From contig BNTQ01000113.1 of the NCBI GenBank assembly GCA_025996715.1, forward strand, positions 1 to 7,609: a stretch of DNA of 7,609 nucleotides. Direction: 5' to 3'. This document shows, piece after piece, positions 1 through 6,662 of this stretch (the stretch's first letter is position 1; each line of letters starts with the position of its first letter). The position numbers and the translations under genes were made by a program. Below the pieces are notes generated by a model, which saw only the letters and a program-made list of their open reading frames with translations, had not been told where the DNA came from and ran no database searches. Origin of the DNA: Bacteroidia bacterium. GTDB taxonomy: Bacteria > Bacteroidota > Bacteroidia > Bacteroidales > UBA932.

Positions 1-23
1 TTTGTTTTTTTAATTTTAAAACT

Positions 24-863
24 ATGAAGACAAAAGTAATTTCCATTATGAGCCAAAAGGGTGGTGTAGGCAAGTCATCCCTTACCAATTCTGTGATATT
101 GGATTGGTGCTTCAAAGACCTGCTGCGGACAAAGAAAATGCCCAAAATCCTACTCATAGATGCTGATGCACAGGCATCTATATCTACTTTGCGTAAAAAT
201 GACGTAGAGTTGTGTAAATTAGACCTTGAGGGAAAGGAATTTAAGGCATTAGATGCGGGGACGCAGTTGGCAGCCAAAGAGATGCGTGCGCAATTTGGTG
301 CCTTGTATCAAAGCAAAAAATGGAATTATTACCCCATTTTTTCGATTGATGCGCAAGATGATGGAACACAATTGCAGCGGGCGTTGACTATCATTGATAG
401 CGATGATTACGATTACATATTTATTGATATGCCGGGCACACTGCATCAACGAAACACGGCAGATTTATTTTGTTGCATCAACTATTTGATAATTCCCACT
501 GTGATTAGTAATTATGGGGTACAATCAACATTAGATTTTTGTGAAATGGTCAATCAGCCTGCATTAAGAAGAGATAGTGCTATTAAAGAAGTTTATTTGG
601 TTTTTAATATGTTTGAAATCATAAAGGCTGCCAAATATGATGAAGTAGAGCGAGAATTAACAGTGGCAGCAAAAATGCCATTTTTCAAAAGCAGAATAAA
701 AATGTCATCATTTTTTCCTTCAAAACAATACAATTCCATCGTACCACCTACTTATAGAATAAACTTGAATACCTTAGAAATTACGGCTACGCCTAAGGTT
801 ACTAATATCGGCGAATTTACAGATGAGTTGAGAAAATTGGTTATGTCGGGCACTAATGTGTAA
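24..863 (+). CDS. traA: ParA/MinD-type ATPase of a conjugative element (TraA-like)
   Basis: This is a P-loop ATPase of the ParA/Soj/MinD family, which bind DNA or membrane as ATP-bound dimers and position DNA or protein complexes. The deviant Walker A motif KGGVGKSS lies at residues 12-19, with signature lysine K12 and catalytic lysine K17. The switch I (A') motif IDADAQ lies at 45-50, and Walker B is YIFIDMPG at 131-138 with D135. The segment LIIPTVIS and the later strand VYLVFN also fit the fold. Its 279 residues are normal for the family. The start was chosen because the Walker A motif needs the short N-terminal strand KVISIM. In Bacteroides conjugative transposons a ParA-type TraA opens the tra locus, as here. 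It probably acts in the cytoplasm with the next gene, 16 bases downstream, in partition or in placing the transfer machinery. An ordinary plasmid ParA is the alternative, but the tra genes nearby favour TraA. Confidence 0.88.
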   Translation: MKTKVISIMSQKGGVGKSSLTNSVILDWCFKDLLRTKKMPKILLIDADAQASISTLRKNDVELCKLDLEGKEFKALDAGTQLAAKEMRAQFGALYQSKKWNYYPIFSIDAQDDGTQLQRALTIIDSDDYDYIFIDMPGTLHQRNTADLFCCINYLIIPTVISNYGVQSTLDFCEMVNQPALRRDSAIKEVYLVFNMFEIIKAAKYDEVERELTVAAKMPFFKSRIKMSSFFPSKQYNSIVPPTYRINLNTLEITATPKVTNIGEFTDELRKLVMSGTNV

Positions 864-879
864 CTTAAAATAAAAACTT

Positions 880-1404
880 ATGGCAAACGGAAGAACAAGA
901 TTTAGCGGAGGTAGCGTATGGGATGCTATCCAACAATCAGAGAAGTCCTTCAAGCAGGAAGTATTATCGGCAGCACAAGCCGCTGATGAAATCGCAGAAC
1001 CTGCTCCTCCTGTGACAAAAAAAGTTACAAAAAGCAAGGATTTGCAACAACCAACAGTAGAGACCACCCCCGAAGAAACGGCGGTAGATACAGCAAAATC
1101 TGCGCAAAAAAAAGAAGAAACACCGCTTCCAACTGCCACTGCATCGGGGTTGTCGGCTTTGTCTATACTTGATAAAAATAATAAGTATAAAAACTCTAAG
1201 CAGCAAATCAATATAGATGAGAATTATCGACAGTTTATCAGTTTAATAGCGGACTTGTATGATATTAGCATCTCGCAGGTTACTAATAATATGCTAAAGG
1301 TCGTATTTAATAACGAATTGCTTATTAAAGAGTTAAAGGCAGTTGCGAGTAAAAAGTACAAAGAAAAAATGAGTACCATAGACTTAAAATTGTCAAATTT
1401 ATGA
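880..1404 (+). CDS. Putative DNA-binding partner of the ParA/TraA ATPase (DUF3408/TraB-like)
   Basis: This 174-residue protein has three visible parts. Residues 1-30 are a compact basic/aromatic N-terminus containing FSGGSVWDAI. Residues 31-90 are a low-complexity stretch rich in Ala, Pro, Thr, Glu and Lys that is probably disordered. Residues 108-165 form a strand-helix-helix pattern: QINID, then a helix through FISLIADLY, then ISQVTNNMLKVVF and a charged helix. That C-terminal pattern resembles ribbon-helix-helix proteins and the DUF3408 family found next to traA in Bacteroides conjugative elements. The call is by pattern and position only. A ParB-like role, binding a site on the element and stimulating the upstream ATPase, is inferred from the gene pair; the short N-terminal block could be the ATPase contact. 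It lies 16 bases after the ATPase gene and is followed by a strong terminator, so the two form one transcription unit. Confidence 0.7.
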   Translation: MANGRTRFSGGSVWDAIQQSEKSFKQEVLSAAQAADEIAEPAPPVTKKVTKSKDLQQPTVETTPEETAVDTAKSAQKKEETPLPTATASGLSALSILDKNNKYKNSKQQINIDENYRQFISLIADLYDISISQVTNNMLKVVFNNELLIKELKAVASKKYKEKMSTIDLKLSNL

Positions 1405-1411
1405 CAAATAC

Positions 1412-1500
1412 ATTACCAAAGGGAAAGAAAAAACACCTGATTTTTGGGTGTTTTTTTCGTTTTAACATAAAAAATTTGGTAATTTAAAATTTTATTACCA
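1412..1500. repeat. Three copies of ATTACCA/TGGTAAT around the terminator
   Basis: ATTACCAAA at 1412-1420 is an exact 9-bp inverted repeat of TTTGGTAAT at 1475-1483, with the terminator between them. A third copy, ATTACCA at 1494-1500, pairs with TGGTAAT at 1477-1483 to make a 7-bp stem with a 10-base loop. The middle copy can therefore pair with either neighbour. The elements may extend the terminator stem or be a protein-binding site; AT-richness makes chance a real possibility. Confidence 0.45.
1428..1458 (+). terminator. Rho-independent terminator of the parA-type operon
   Basis: A perfect 10-bp stem pairs AAAAAACACC (1428-1437) with GGTGTTTTTT (1447-1456) around a 9-base loop. The 3' arm merges into a run of seven T (1451-1457). 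It starts 24 bases after the stop codon of the gene ending at 1404. The A-tract on the 5' side and T-tract on the 3' side could also let it act in the other direction. Confidence 0.82.
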
Positions 1501-1522
1501 CTTTTGCAACCTCCTCTAAGTA

Positions 1523-1557
1523 CCCGAATAGTCATTCGGGAGTTTTCTATTTTGAAT
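1523..1557 (+). terminator. Second hairpin with T-rich tail, possible terminator
   Basis: CCCGAAT (1523-1529) pairs exactly with ATTCGGG (1534-1540) over a 4-base loop, followed by the T-rich tract AGTTTTCTATTTT. The GC-rich base of the stem in very AT-rich surroundings makes it stand out. It would act as a back-up terminator for transcripts from the left. The tail is interrupted, so an operator or other structural role is possible. Confidence 0.45.
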
Positions 1558-1587
1558 TTTTATTAGTTCAACTGCTATTTTGAATTT
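1547..1587. repeat. 13-bp direct repeat CTATTTTGAATTT, two copies
   Basis: The sequence CTATTTTGAATTT occurs exactly at 1547-1559 and again at 1575-1587, a 28-bp repeat distance. Each copy includes TATTTTG, close to the -7 element of Bacteroidetes promoters. Two phased copies just before the main tra operon could be binding sites for a regulator or duplicated promoter elements. Confidence 0.6.
1551..1582 (+). promoter_or_regulatory. Candidate Bacteroidetes-type promoter for the main tra operon
   Basis: TTTG at 1551-1554 could be a -33 element and TATTTTG at 1576-1582 a -7 element, separated by 21 bases. The known Bacteroidetes consensus is TTTG, about 19-21 bases, TAnnTTTG; the -7 element here is one base short of it. 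Transcription would begin near 1588-1592 and give a leader of about 100 bases containing most of the overlapping inverted repeats. AT-rich DNA yields such matches by chance, so this is tentative. Confidence 0.3.
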
Positions 1588-1643
1588 AATTGCCATTACA
1601 GGGCAATCGCTTGTTCTTACATAGCAGTTGAAACAAGCGATTG
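1567..1643. promoter_or_regulatory. Two interlocked 12-bp inverted repeats before the main tra operon
   Basis: Arm A, TTCAACTGCTAT (1567-1578), is the exact reverse complement of ATAGCAGTTGAA (1621-1632). Arm B, CAATCGCTTGTT (1604-1615), is the exact reverse complement of AACAAGCGATTG (1632-1643). The order is A-B-A'-B', and A' and B' share one base, so the two full stems cannot easily form together: no bases are left to span stem A. Two alternative RNA folds, or overlapping operators, are the natural readings. The gene that follows starts 46 bases after the last arm. Confidence 0.6.
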
Positions 1644-1652
1644 TCTTGTTTC
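1630..1652. promoter_or_regulatory. Third, short hairpin overlapping the interlocked repeats
   Basis: GAAACAAG (1630-1637) is the exact reverse complement of CTTGTTTC (1645-1652) with a 7-base spacer. Its left arm uses the end of arm A' and most of arm B', so it would compete with both longer stems. As DNA it is an 8-7-8 palindrome typical in size of a repressor operator; as RNA it would be a local hairpin 37 bases before the next start codon. Confidence 0.5.
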
Positions 1653-1689
1653 TGGCTTTTATACTTATACTCTTTTAAATTGTATAGTT

Positions 1690-2037
1690 ATGGCAACAAC
1701 AATAATACTCTGCATTGTCTTTCTCGTTGTAGGAATGGCGATATTATTTGGGATGATGCAATACTTCTTCGCCAAAAACAAAAGGGAAGAAGACCTACAA
1801 TTGCAAAAACAGCAAGAGATGATGCAGCGCATCGACGAGGTATTCCCACAGATAGAGAAGATACTATCTGTGGGCTTGGAACTGAAACAGGTGGTTGTTG
1901 GCGGCGATGAGCCCTCTGTGGTTGCAGAGGTAACACGTCATCAGACCGTAGAAGATAAGATATTGCAGGTTGAAATTGATAACACTAACGAAAATGGCGG
2001 GGAAATACCCCCCTTAGATGGTGGCTTTGTAAAATAA
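1690..2037 (+). CDS. Unrecognised one-pass membrane protein with coiled-coil-like region
   Basis: I do not recognise this 115-residue protein. A strongly hydrophobic segment at about residues 4-27 would anchor it in the inner membrane. It is followed by a basic/acidic helix (KNKREEDLQLQKQQEMMQRIDEV, about 29-52, with likely coiled-coil character) and a polar tail ending EIPPLDGGFVK. It is the first gene of the second operon and stops one base before traG, so its job is probably tied to that ATPase. In VirB systems the small membrane protein VirB3 usually precedes VirB4, and in Bacteroides elements TraE and TraF precede TraG. This protein has only one clear membrane segment and does not look like those families, so a VirB3-like role is a guess from position. 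The start at 1690 is the first ATG that keeps the complete membrane segment; a frame-shifted overlapping reading from 1641 is not credible. Confidence 0.72.
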   Translation: MATTIILCIVFLVVGMAILFGMMQYFFAKNKREEDLQLQKQQEMMQRIDEVFPQIEKILSVGLELKQVVVGGDEPSVVAEVTRHQTVEDKILQVEIDNTNENGGEIPPLDGGFVK

Positions 2038-2038
2038 A

Positions 2039-4501
2039 ATGGCAACAACAAAGACATATCAGCAATTAAAAGACATTATACCTCTATACAGGATAGGGGA
2101 AGGCTTTGCTGTGGATAAAAATGGGTCTCTCACAATAGGTTTCAAAATTTCTTTCCCTTCGGTACATAATATCAATATCGGTGATTTTGCTATTACCGAT
2201 GAAAATCCTGCCGGGCTAAATCTTAATATGAATTTGCAGTTGGCTATCAAAGATTTGCCCGACAACTACATACTTCACCATCAAGATTGGCAATGGTTTG
2301 CACCGCCAATGGACATCCCCAATAACCATAATTTTTTGAACAACGCTACCCGCAAAATGTATGGCGACCAAAAAGTGTTTTCGCACGCTGCCTATCTGTT
2401 TGTTACCAAACGGTCGGCAGCGTTTAAGGATGTTGATTTTTCGAGTGAGGCGGTAAAGATATTTGAGGAACAGATAGAGAATTTTCAGGCAAAAATACCC
2501 ACCTTAAAGCCTGTCAAAATGAACGATAACGATTGGCTGAATTACCTTGATAGTGTATTTGCACTTGACCATTCCGATAGAGATAAGGTGCTTTTGGATA
2601 TTGATTTTGAAAAACAAGAATTTGGCGACTATAAATTTGTGGGCTACACTGTCAATGGGGATAAATGCGTCAAAGAATATGATTACTGCCTGCGCAATGC
2701 CGAGCGTTCATCCACCACCAGCGAGCGGTTTAACTCGTGGACGTACCCGCTGACGTGGGGCGTGAATGCTACCAAAGTAGTGAACAACGTTATTGTTAGG
2801 GCGCCGCGTAAGACTATCCAATCGCAGGTGAGTGAGTATGAGAGTAAGTTATCGTTTTTGTCCAAGGTAATGCAAGCGAGCGTGAAACACGCCCAAAATT
2901 TCAAAGCCACTATGGGAATGCCTATTGAGGGCTATGAAAAGATTGAAGAAAGCACCTATACCCCCATACTTCATCATTATAGCGTTTTTTACTTTCTACC
3001 CAAAGACAATATTGCAGAAAAACAGCAGATAGAGCGTAAGATACGCGAAGGATTTTCTGATTTGCGGCTGAAACCTGAACGGCTGACCATAGATTGTGCC
3101 GATGTTTTTATGGGAACTGTTGGCGGTTGCGCTGCGTCGTTGAAATTCCCCATTCACCTGTATCCTGCTTTTTTGGACGAGGCGGTATGTTTTTCCAATT
3201 TTGAAGGCAGTTATGCGCAAAACCGCAATGGCATTGTATTTGCTGACCCGCTGCGGCAAGCCGTAGTGAAAGACTTGTTTTTTGAGCCTTACGACAGGGG
3301 GCTGATTACCAATTGGAATATGAACATTGTCGGTCCATCAGGTACCGGCAAATCTGTGCTCACCAATTACCTTGTGAGCACACTCTACTTTATGGACTTC
3401 TTTTTTGTGATTACCGATATTGGCGATAGTTACCAAAGTCTGTGCGAACTGTTGAAAGGCAAATACATTCGCGCCGATGCAGAGGGAAAAGCAATGTCCA
3501 CCAATCCGTTTTTGCTGCCCATGCTTGACCCAACGAACAAGGCGCATTATACGGAACTATCTATGGAATTAGAGGCATTGATTGCTATTCTATTTATTGC
3601 GTGGGACACTGATAAATCGCTGAATGTAGAAAATCAAAATACACGCCAAATAATGGAAGATATGGTGGTAGAATTTTTGCACGACCGCTACCAAAGCAAG
3701 CAAGAATATGTGAATTTTGATAATTTCTACAAATTTGTAGAGAGCAAAGACAAAGAGGGTAAAATTAACCATACATTCTTTGATACAGCCTCGTTTCTAT
3801 TGGTAATGAAAAAATTTACAAGTGACGGTTCATTAGGTTTTTTGTTCAATGGCAAGGAAAATCTAAACGATTTTTCGGGCTATAGAATGATAGTTTTTGA
3901 GTTGGGAGCAATAGAAAAAAACGAGATTTTGTTTCGGTTGGTAACGGCAATGATAACAATGCTCACCAACCGCATTATAGAAAAATCCAAGGCGCGTATG
4001 CGCTGCGTTTGGATGGACGAATGTTGGCGTATGCTGATGGACGACCATTTTGGCATATTTATTAAGATGTTGAGCAAAACTGTGCGCAAAAAAGACGGCG
4101 GCATTGGCGTTATTGTGCAAGAACTGAACGATATTTTGAAGTCGCCGCACGCTGATGCGATTATTGGCAATGCGGATACATTTATTGCGCTCTCGCACGA
4201 AGAAAAAGAAAGCCAAATTTCACAACACGCCAAGACCTTGAATTTGACAACAGAACAATTGAGTTTGTTGTTGTCCATTAAGAAAAAAGACCACGCCTGT
4301 TTTATCAAGCAAGGTAGCCAGTATGGCGTGTATTGGGTCAATATCAGTCCGGAACATTATGCAGTATTCACCTCCAAACGTGGTGAGCGTGAGGATTTGC
4401 GGAAATTGATAGAGCAAAATGAGGGCAACATTCCAATGGCAGTAGAAGAGTTTGTAGATAAGGATTTAGGGGCAGTGAAACGTAAAAAAGAAACAGCATG
4501 A
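2039..4501 (+). CDS. traG: Conjugative transfer ATPase, TraG/VirB4 family
   Basis: This is the main ATPase of the type IV secretion channel, an inner-membrane-associated motor that drives pilus or channel assembly and DNA transfer. Walker A is GPSGTGKS at residues 432-439. Walker B is CVWMDECW at 656-663 with D660 and E661, the DE pair expected in VirB4. A further conserved-looking stretch, VIVQELNDIL, follows at about 691-700 with Q694, the usual sensor-like glutamine of this superfamily. The N-terminal half (1 to about 400) begins with LKDIIPLYRIGEG and is the VirB4/TraG N-terminal domain; it has no clear membrane segment. At 820 residues it matches the usual TraG length of Bacteroides conjugative transposons. 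It begins one base after the preceding stop and its own stop overlaps the next start in ATGA, implying coupled translation. A VirD4 coupling protein is unlikely, as those carry N-terminal membrane helices. Confidence 0.95.
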   Translation: MATTKTYQQLKDIIPLYRIGEGFAVDKNGSLTIGFKISFPSVHNINIGDFAITDENPAGLNLNMNLQLAIKDLPDNYILHHQDWQWFAPPMDIPNNHNFLNNATRKMYGDQKVFSHAAYLFVTKRSAAFKDVDFSSEAVKIFEEQIENFQAKIPTLKPVKMNDNDWLNYLDSVFALDHSDRDKVLLDIDFEKQEFGDYKFVGYTVNGDKCVKEYDYCLRNAERSSTTSERFNSWTYPLTWGVNATKVVNNVIVRAPRKTIQSQVSEYESKLSFLSKVMQASVKHAQNFKATMGMPIEGYEKIEESTYTPILHHYSVFYFLPKDNIAEKQQIERKIREGFSDLRLKPERLTIDCADVFMGTVGGCAASLKFPIHLYPAFLDEAVCFSNFEGSYAQNRNGIVFADPLRQAVVKDLFFEPYDRGLITNWNMNIVGPSGTGKSVLTNYLVSTLYFMDFFFVITDIGDSYQSLCELLKGKYIRADAEGKAMSTNPFLLPMLDPTNKAHYTELSMELEALIAILFIAWDTDKSLNVENQNTRQIMEDMVVEFLHDRYQSKQEYVNFDNFYKFVESKDKEGKINHTFFDTASFLLVMKKFTSDGSLGFLFNGKENLNDFSGYRMIVFELGAIEKNEILFRLVTAMITMLTNRIIEKSKARMRCVWMDECWRMLMDDHFGIFIKMLSKTVRKKDGGIGVIVQELNDILKSPHADAIIGNADTFIALSHEEKESQISQHAKTLNLTTEQLSLLLSIKKKDHACFIKQGSQYGVYWVNISPEHYAVFTSKRGEREDLRKLIEQNEGNIPMAVEEFVDKDLGAVKRKKETA

Positions 4502-5265
4502 AAAAAGTAAGAAAATACTTCATTAGTGGAGTACTGACAATCGTACTCCTACTGACAGTCTGCCCAAAAGCAAACTCCGGCGCACAAGTATTTGGCATTG
4601 GCGGTTTTAGTGATGATGCGTTCAATACGGCAATAGTGGGAACACTTTCACGTATCGAGGCTTTAAATGCAATTGCCAACAGCAATACTGTTCAAACAAT
4701 GTTGAGCACGTTAGAGATGGCAGAGAAAATGAAAAAAGTTATTACTGTGATACAAGAGATAAATGATGTTTTTAAAAAATCAAAGATTGTAATGGAGATG
4801 GCGGCAATGACAGTCAATATCTACAACGAATACATAGCCTTTGTTCAAACGATATATCATAATGAAGAATTGTTGGAGTTGGAAGAAATAGAGATGTTTG
4901 TCAATTTATTGGATTATGCCATTTTTGACAAGGTCGCCGAAAAAATAAAGAAGCAAGAAGATGCTAGTTTAAAACATACTGCTAAAGATGTTGCAGGCGG
5001 CGCGTTTCAGCAGTTGGAAGATATTTTTCAATGGATAAAAACAAGTCATACAGACAAAGACCACTACACCGCATTGGAAGCAAAAGTGGCGGTTACTTAC
5101 AACAAATTATCGCGCACTTCGCGGGATTTGCGCATAATGCGTAAATACTGCTATAGTTATATGGTTTCCAAACGGTATAGGCGCGGCGCCTTTGACAACG
5201 GCGAATATATTAAGTATGTTTATTACTCAAAATTCCGCCAGCAGGCGGTACAAAAATATCGGTAA
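4498..5265 (+). CDS. traI: Secreted helical transfer protein, TraI-like (DUF4141/VirB5-like position)
   Basis: The protein has a clear Sec signal peptide: KKVRK at the N-terminus, a hydrophobic core at about 9-22, and probable cleavage near ANSGA at residues 25-29. The cysteine at 22 is not in a good lipobox, so it is probably not a lipoprotein. The rest (about 225 residues) is almost wholly helical, with heptad-like stretches around 65-110 and an acidic block EELLELEEIEMF at 123-134. The C-terminus is strongly basic and rich in Tyr. This layout, and the position between traG and traJ, match TraI of Bacteroides conjugative transposons, a periplasmic component sometimes compared with VirB5. 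I recognise the layout and position more than the sequence. It overlaps traG by four bases and is followed after two bases by traJ. Its 255 residues are somewhat longer than the roughly 210 I would expect for TraI. Confidence 0.68.
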   Translation: MKKVRKYFISGVLTIVLLLTVCPKANSGAQVFGIGGFSDDAFNTAIVGTLSRIEALNAIANSNTVQTMLSTLEMAEKMKKVITVIQEINDVFKKSKIVMEMAAMTVNIYNEYIAFVQTIYHNEELLELEEIEMFVNLLDYAIFDKVAEKIKKQEDASLKHTAKDVAGGAFQQLEDIFQWIKTSHTDKDHYTALEAKVAVTYNKLSRTSRDLRIMRKYCYSYMVSKRYRRGAFDNGEYIKYVYYSKFRQQAVQKYR

Positions 5266-5267
5266 TT

Positions 5268-6605
5268 ATGGTAGTTCTTAGCATTGAAAGTAGTTTATTA
5301 AACTTTTCCAAAAAATTGGACGATACGTTTTTTGCATCGTTGCGAGATGTGTTTTTTGGTGAGCAGGGCACAGGCACAAACGGCTTGTGGGGCACTTGGT
5401 ATGCTATGATTGCCTCGCCGCTACTGATAATGTTTGCTGTCAAAGGCATTCAACTGATGATGGGCAGCATAGATGGTCAGAAATTACAAAAAGAACTTCG
5501 CCAATTTGGCTATGCTTTACTTTTTCTTGGTTTTGGTATGTTTGCAATGCCCATCATAGAACTTGTTGCAAAAGAATTGAATGGTTTTATGAAAGAGAAA
5601 GTAGTGAACACGGCAGGTCAGATGTACGATGCTAATGCAAAAAAATTAGCCGCATTGAAACAGCAGGAGTCAGCGATACAGAGTGCTGTGTTCAAAAGTG
5701 TTACAGGGATAGACCCCGAAACGAGTGAATTTATTAGAAATAATACGACAACAGAAAATATTTTGCTTGACCAAACTGCTCAACAAGAGGCAAAAAAACA
5801 AAGCCAAGTATTGGATAAACAAGATGTTGCCCGGCTACAAGAAATTCAACACGAAAGCGGTGCTGCCGATAATCTTACGAATATAATTTTGGAAACTGAT
5901 ATTGCCGCCTTGAAGGATATAAATAAGATAGAAGCCAAAAATAAGACTTGGGACGCGGTACGAAATATGAACCCCGAAAATTTTGAGATAGAGACAGAAG
6001 ATAAATCGCTGCTAAGTTGGGGCCCTGTTGACATTGTTACCAGCATATTTACGATTTTGGGCGCATTGATACAAGTTATTATTTTGTTTATACGCGGGGT
6101 ACTGCTGATTATTCTTAGGTTTTCTCTGCCTATTGTGATTGCAATGTCGTTTTTTCCTACGTTTGAGGGTGTGGTAAAAGAGTGGTGGGAGAGTTACAAA
6201 TCGCTTGCTTTGTGGCTTATTCCAATTACCGTTATCGAAGTGATTTCGCAAGTTTCTTGGTGCGTTGCCAGAACTAATGTAGATATAGAAAACGTGGGTA
6301 TAATGAACGCTATGACAGCGTTTGTGTGCGGCATACTCTATTTGTTGGTACCCACACTTACGTCAATGATGTTTGGCGGCTCGCCTGCAATGGCGGGCAT
6401 CAGCCAACAGATTATGTCGGCGGGGGCGGTGATGTACTCACTGACAAAAGGAGCAGCCGGGTCTATCTATAATGTTAAGAAAGATAAGGATGGTAATAAA
6501 TCAGTAGGCGGGCTTGTAGGTTTTGCCAATAAAGTAGATGCAGGGGCGAGAAGTGTGGTTGATGCAATTGGGGGCAAGGGGGATAAGCCCAAGCCTGTGG
6601 GATAA
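5268..6605 (+). CDS. traJ: Polytopic inner-membrane channel protein, TraJ/VirB6-like
   Basis: This 445-residue protein has membrane segments at about 43-66, 81-101, 256-296 (two close segments), 312-333 and 345-369. Between the second and third lies a long hydrophilic, Gln/Lys/Glu-rich helical region (about 102-250). Several Gly/Pro/Trp positions in the later helices (WWESYKSLALWLIP, PTLTSMMFGG) and the amphipathic stretch after them resemble VirB6/TrbL-type proteins, which form part of the inner-membrane channel that the DNA substrate crosses. In Bacteroides conjugative transposons TraJ sits between TraI and TraK and has the same type of layout. It is longer than I expect for TraJ, and the extra length is mainly the soluble segment at 102-250. 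The tail is Gly/Lys-rich and ends GDKPKPVG. It starts two bases after traI and ends 13 bases before traK. Its last bases are copied in reverse at the right end of the window. Confidence 0.82.
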   Translation: MVVLSIESSLLNFSKKLDDTFFASLRDVFFGEQGTGTNGLWGTWYAMIASPLLIMFAVKGIQLMMGSIDGQKLQKELRQFGYALLFLGFGMFAMPIIELVAKELNGFMKEKVVNTAGQMYDANAKKLAALKQQESAIQSAVFKSVTGIDPETSEFIRNNTTTENILLDQTAQQEAKKQSQVLDKQDVARLQEIQHESGAADNLTNIILETDIAALKDINKIEAKNKTWDAVRNMNPENFEIETEDKSLLSWGPVDIVTSIFTILGALIQVIILFIRGVLLIILRFSLPIVIAMSFFPTFEGVVKEWWESYKSLALWLIPITVIEVISQVSWCVARTNVDIENVGIMNAMTAFVCGILYLLVPTLTSMMFGGSPAMAGISQQIMSAGAVMYSLTKGAAGSIYNVKKDKDGNKSVGGLVGFANKVDAGARSVVDAIGGKGDKPKPVG

Positions 6606-6662
6606 AAACTATTAAATTATGAGTAAATTTTTCAAATCATTAGCAGAAGTAAATGTTGCCGC
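6584..6662 (+). repeat. Left arm of a 79-bp exact inverted repeat (traJ end/traK start)
   Basis: These 79 bases cover the last codons and stop of traJ, the 13-base gap and the first 14-15 codons of traK. They recur without a mismatch in reverse at 7531-7609, the last bases of the window; the match breaks at 6663/7530. This copy is in its proper coding context and is taken as the original. Confidence 0.95.

Larger units (their letters stand above)
1405..1689. other. Structured non-coding region between the two tra operons
   Basis: This 285-base gap has no convincing gene on either strand. It contains, in order: an intrinsic terminator, a second GC-rich hairpin, a 13-bp direct repeat overlapping a possible promoter, and three inverted repeats whose arms overlap. 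It separates the ParA-type unit from the channel-building unit and most likely holds the end of the first transcript and the promoter and leader of the second. Confidence 0.75.

Noticed and set aside
774..1211. A 145-codon open frame on the minus strand opposite the ParA-type gene end and the start of the next gene
   Set aside because: It is low in complexity (Ser, Ala, Val, Phe runs), spans two well-supported genes on the other strand and has no recognisable feature; it mirrors the Lys/Glu/Pro-rich coding strand.
1325..1468. A 47-codon minus-strand frame starting within the terminator region
   Set aside because: It overlaps the terminator and the 3' end of a supported gene and is of simple Phe/Leu/Lys composition, as expected for the reverse of A- and T-tracts.
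1567..1643. A classical H-type RNA pseudoknot formed by both 12-bp stems at once
   Set aside because: The arms A' and B' share a base and leave no bases to bridge stem A, so both complete stems cannot coexist sterically; alternative folds are more likely.
1660..1671. Tandem TATACT hexamers resembling an E. coli-type -10 box
   Set aside because: Bacteroidetes promoters use a different consensus, and the available TTGTCT or TTGTTT hexamers lie at unsuitable distances (13, 14 or 19 bases).
1641..1910. An 89-codon plus-strand frame overlapping the 1690-2037 gene in another phase
   Set aside because: Its translation lacks a coherent pattern and ends within the other gene, whereas the 1690 frame gives a clear membrane segment and ends one base before traG.
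1690..2051. The same 13 bases ATGGCAACAACAA at the start of the 1690 gene and of traG, suggesting a duplication
   Set aside because: The identity stops immediately on both sides, and Met-Ala-Thr-Thr starts are common enough for chance.
3880..4341. A 153-codon open frame on the minus strand inside traG
   Set aside because: It lies wholly antisense to the Walker B region of a clearly coding gene and its translation is Ser/Ile-rich without motifs; it is a by-product of the sense codons.
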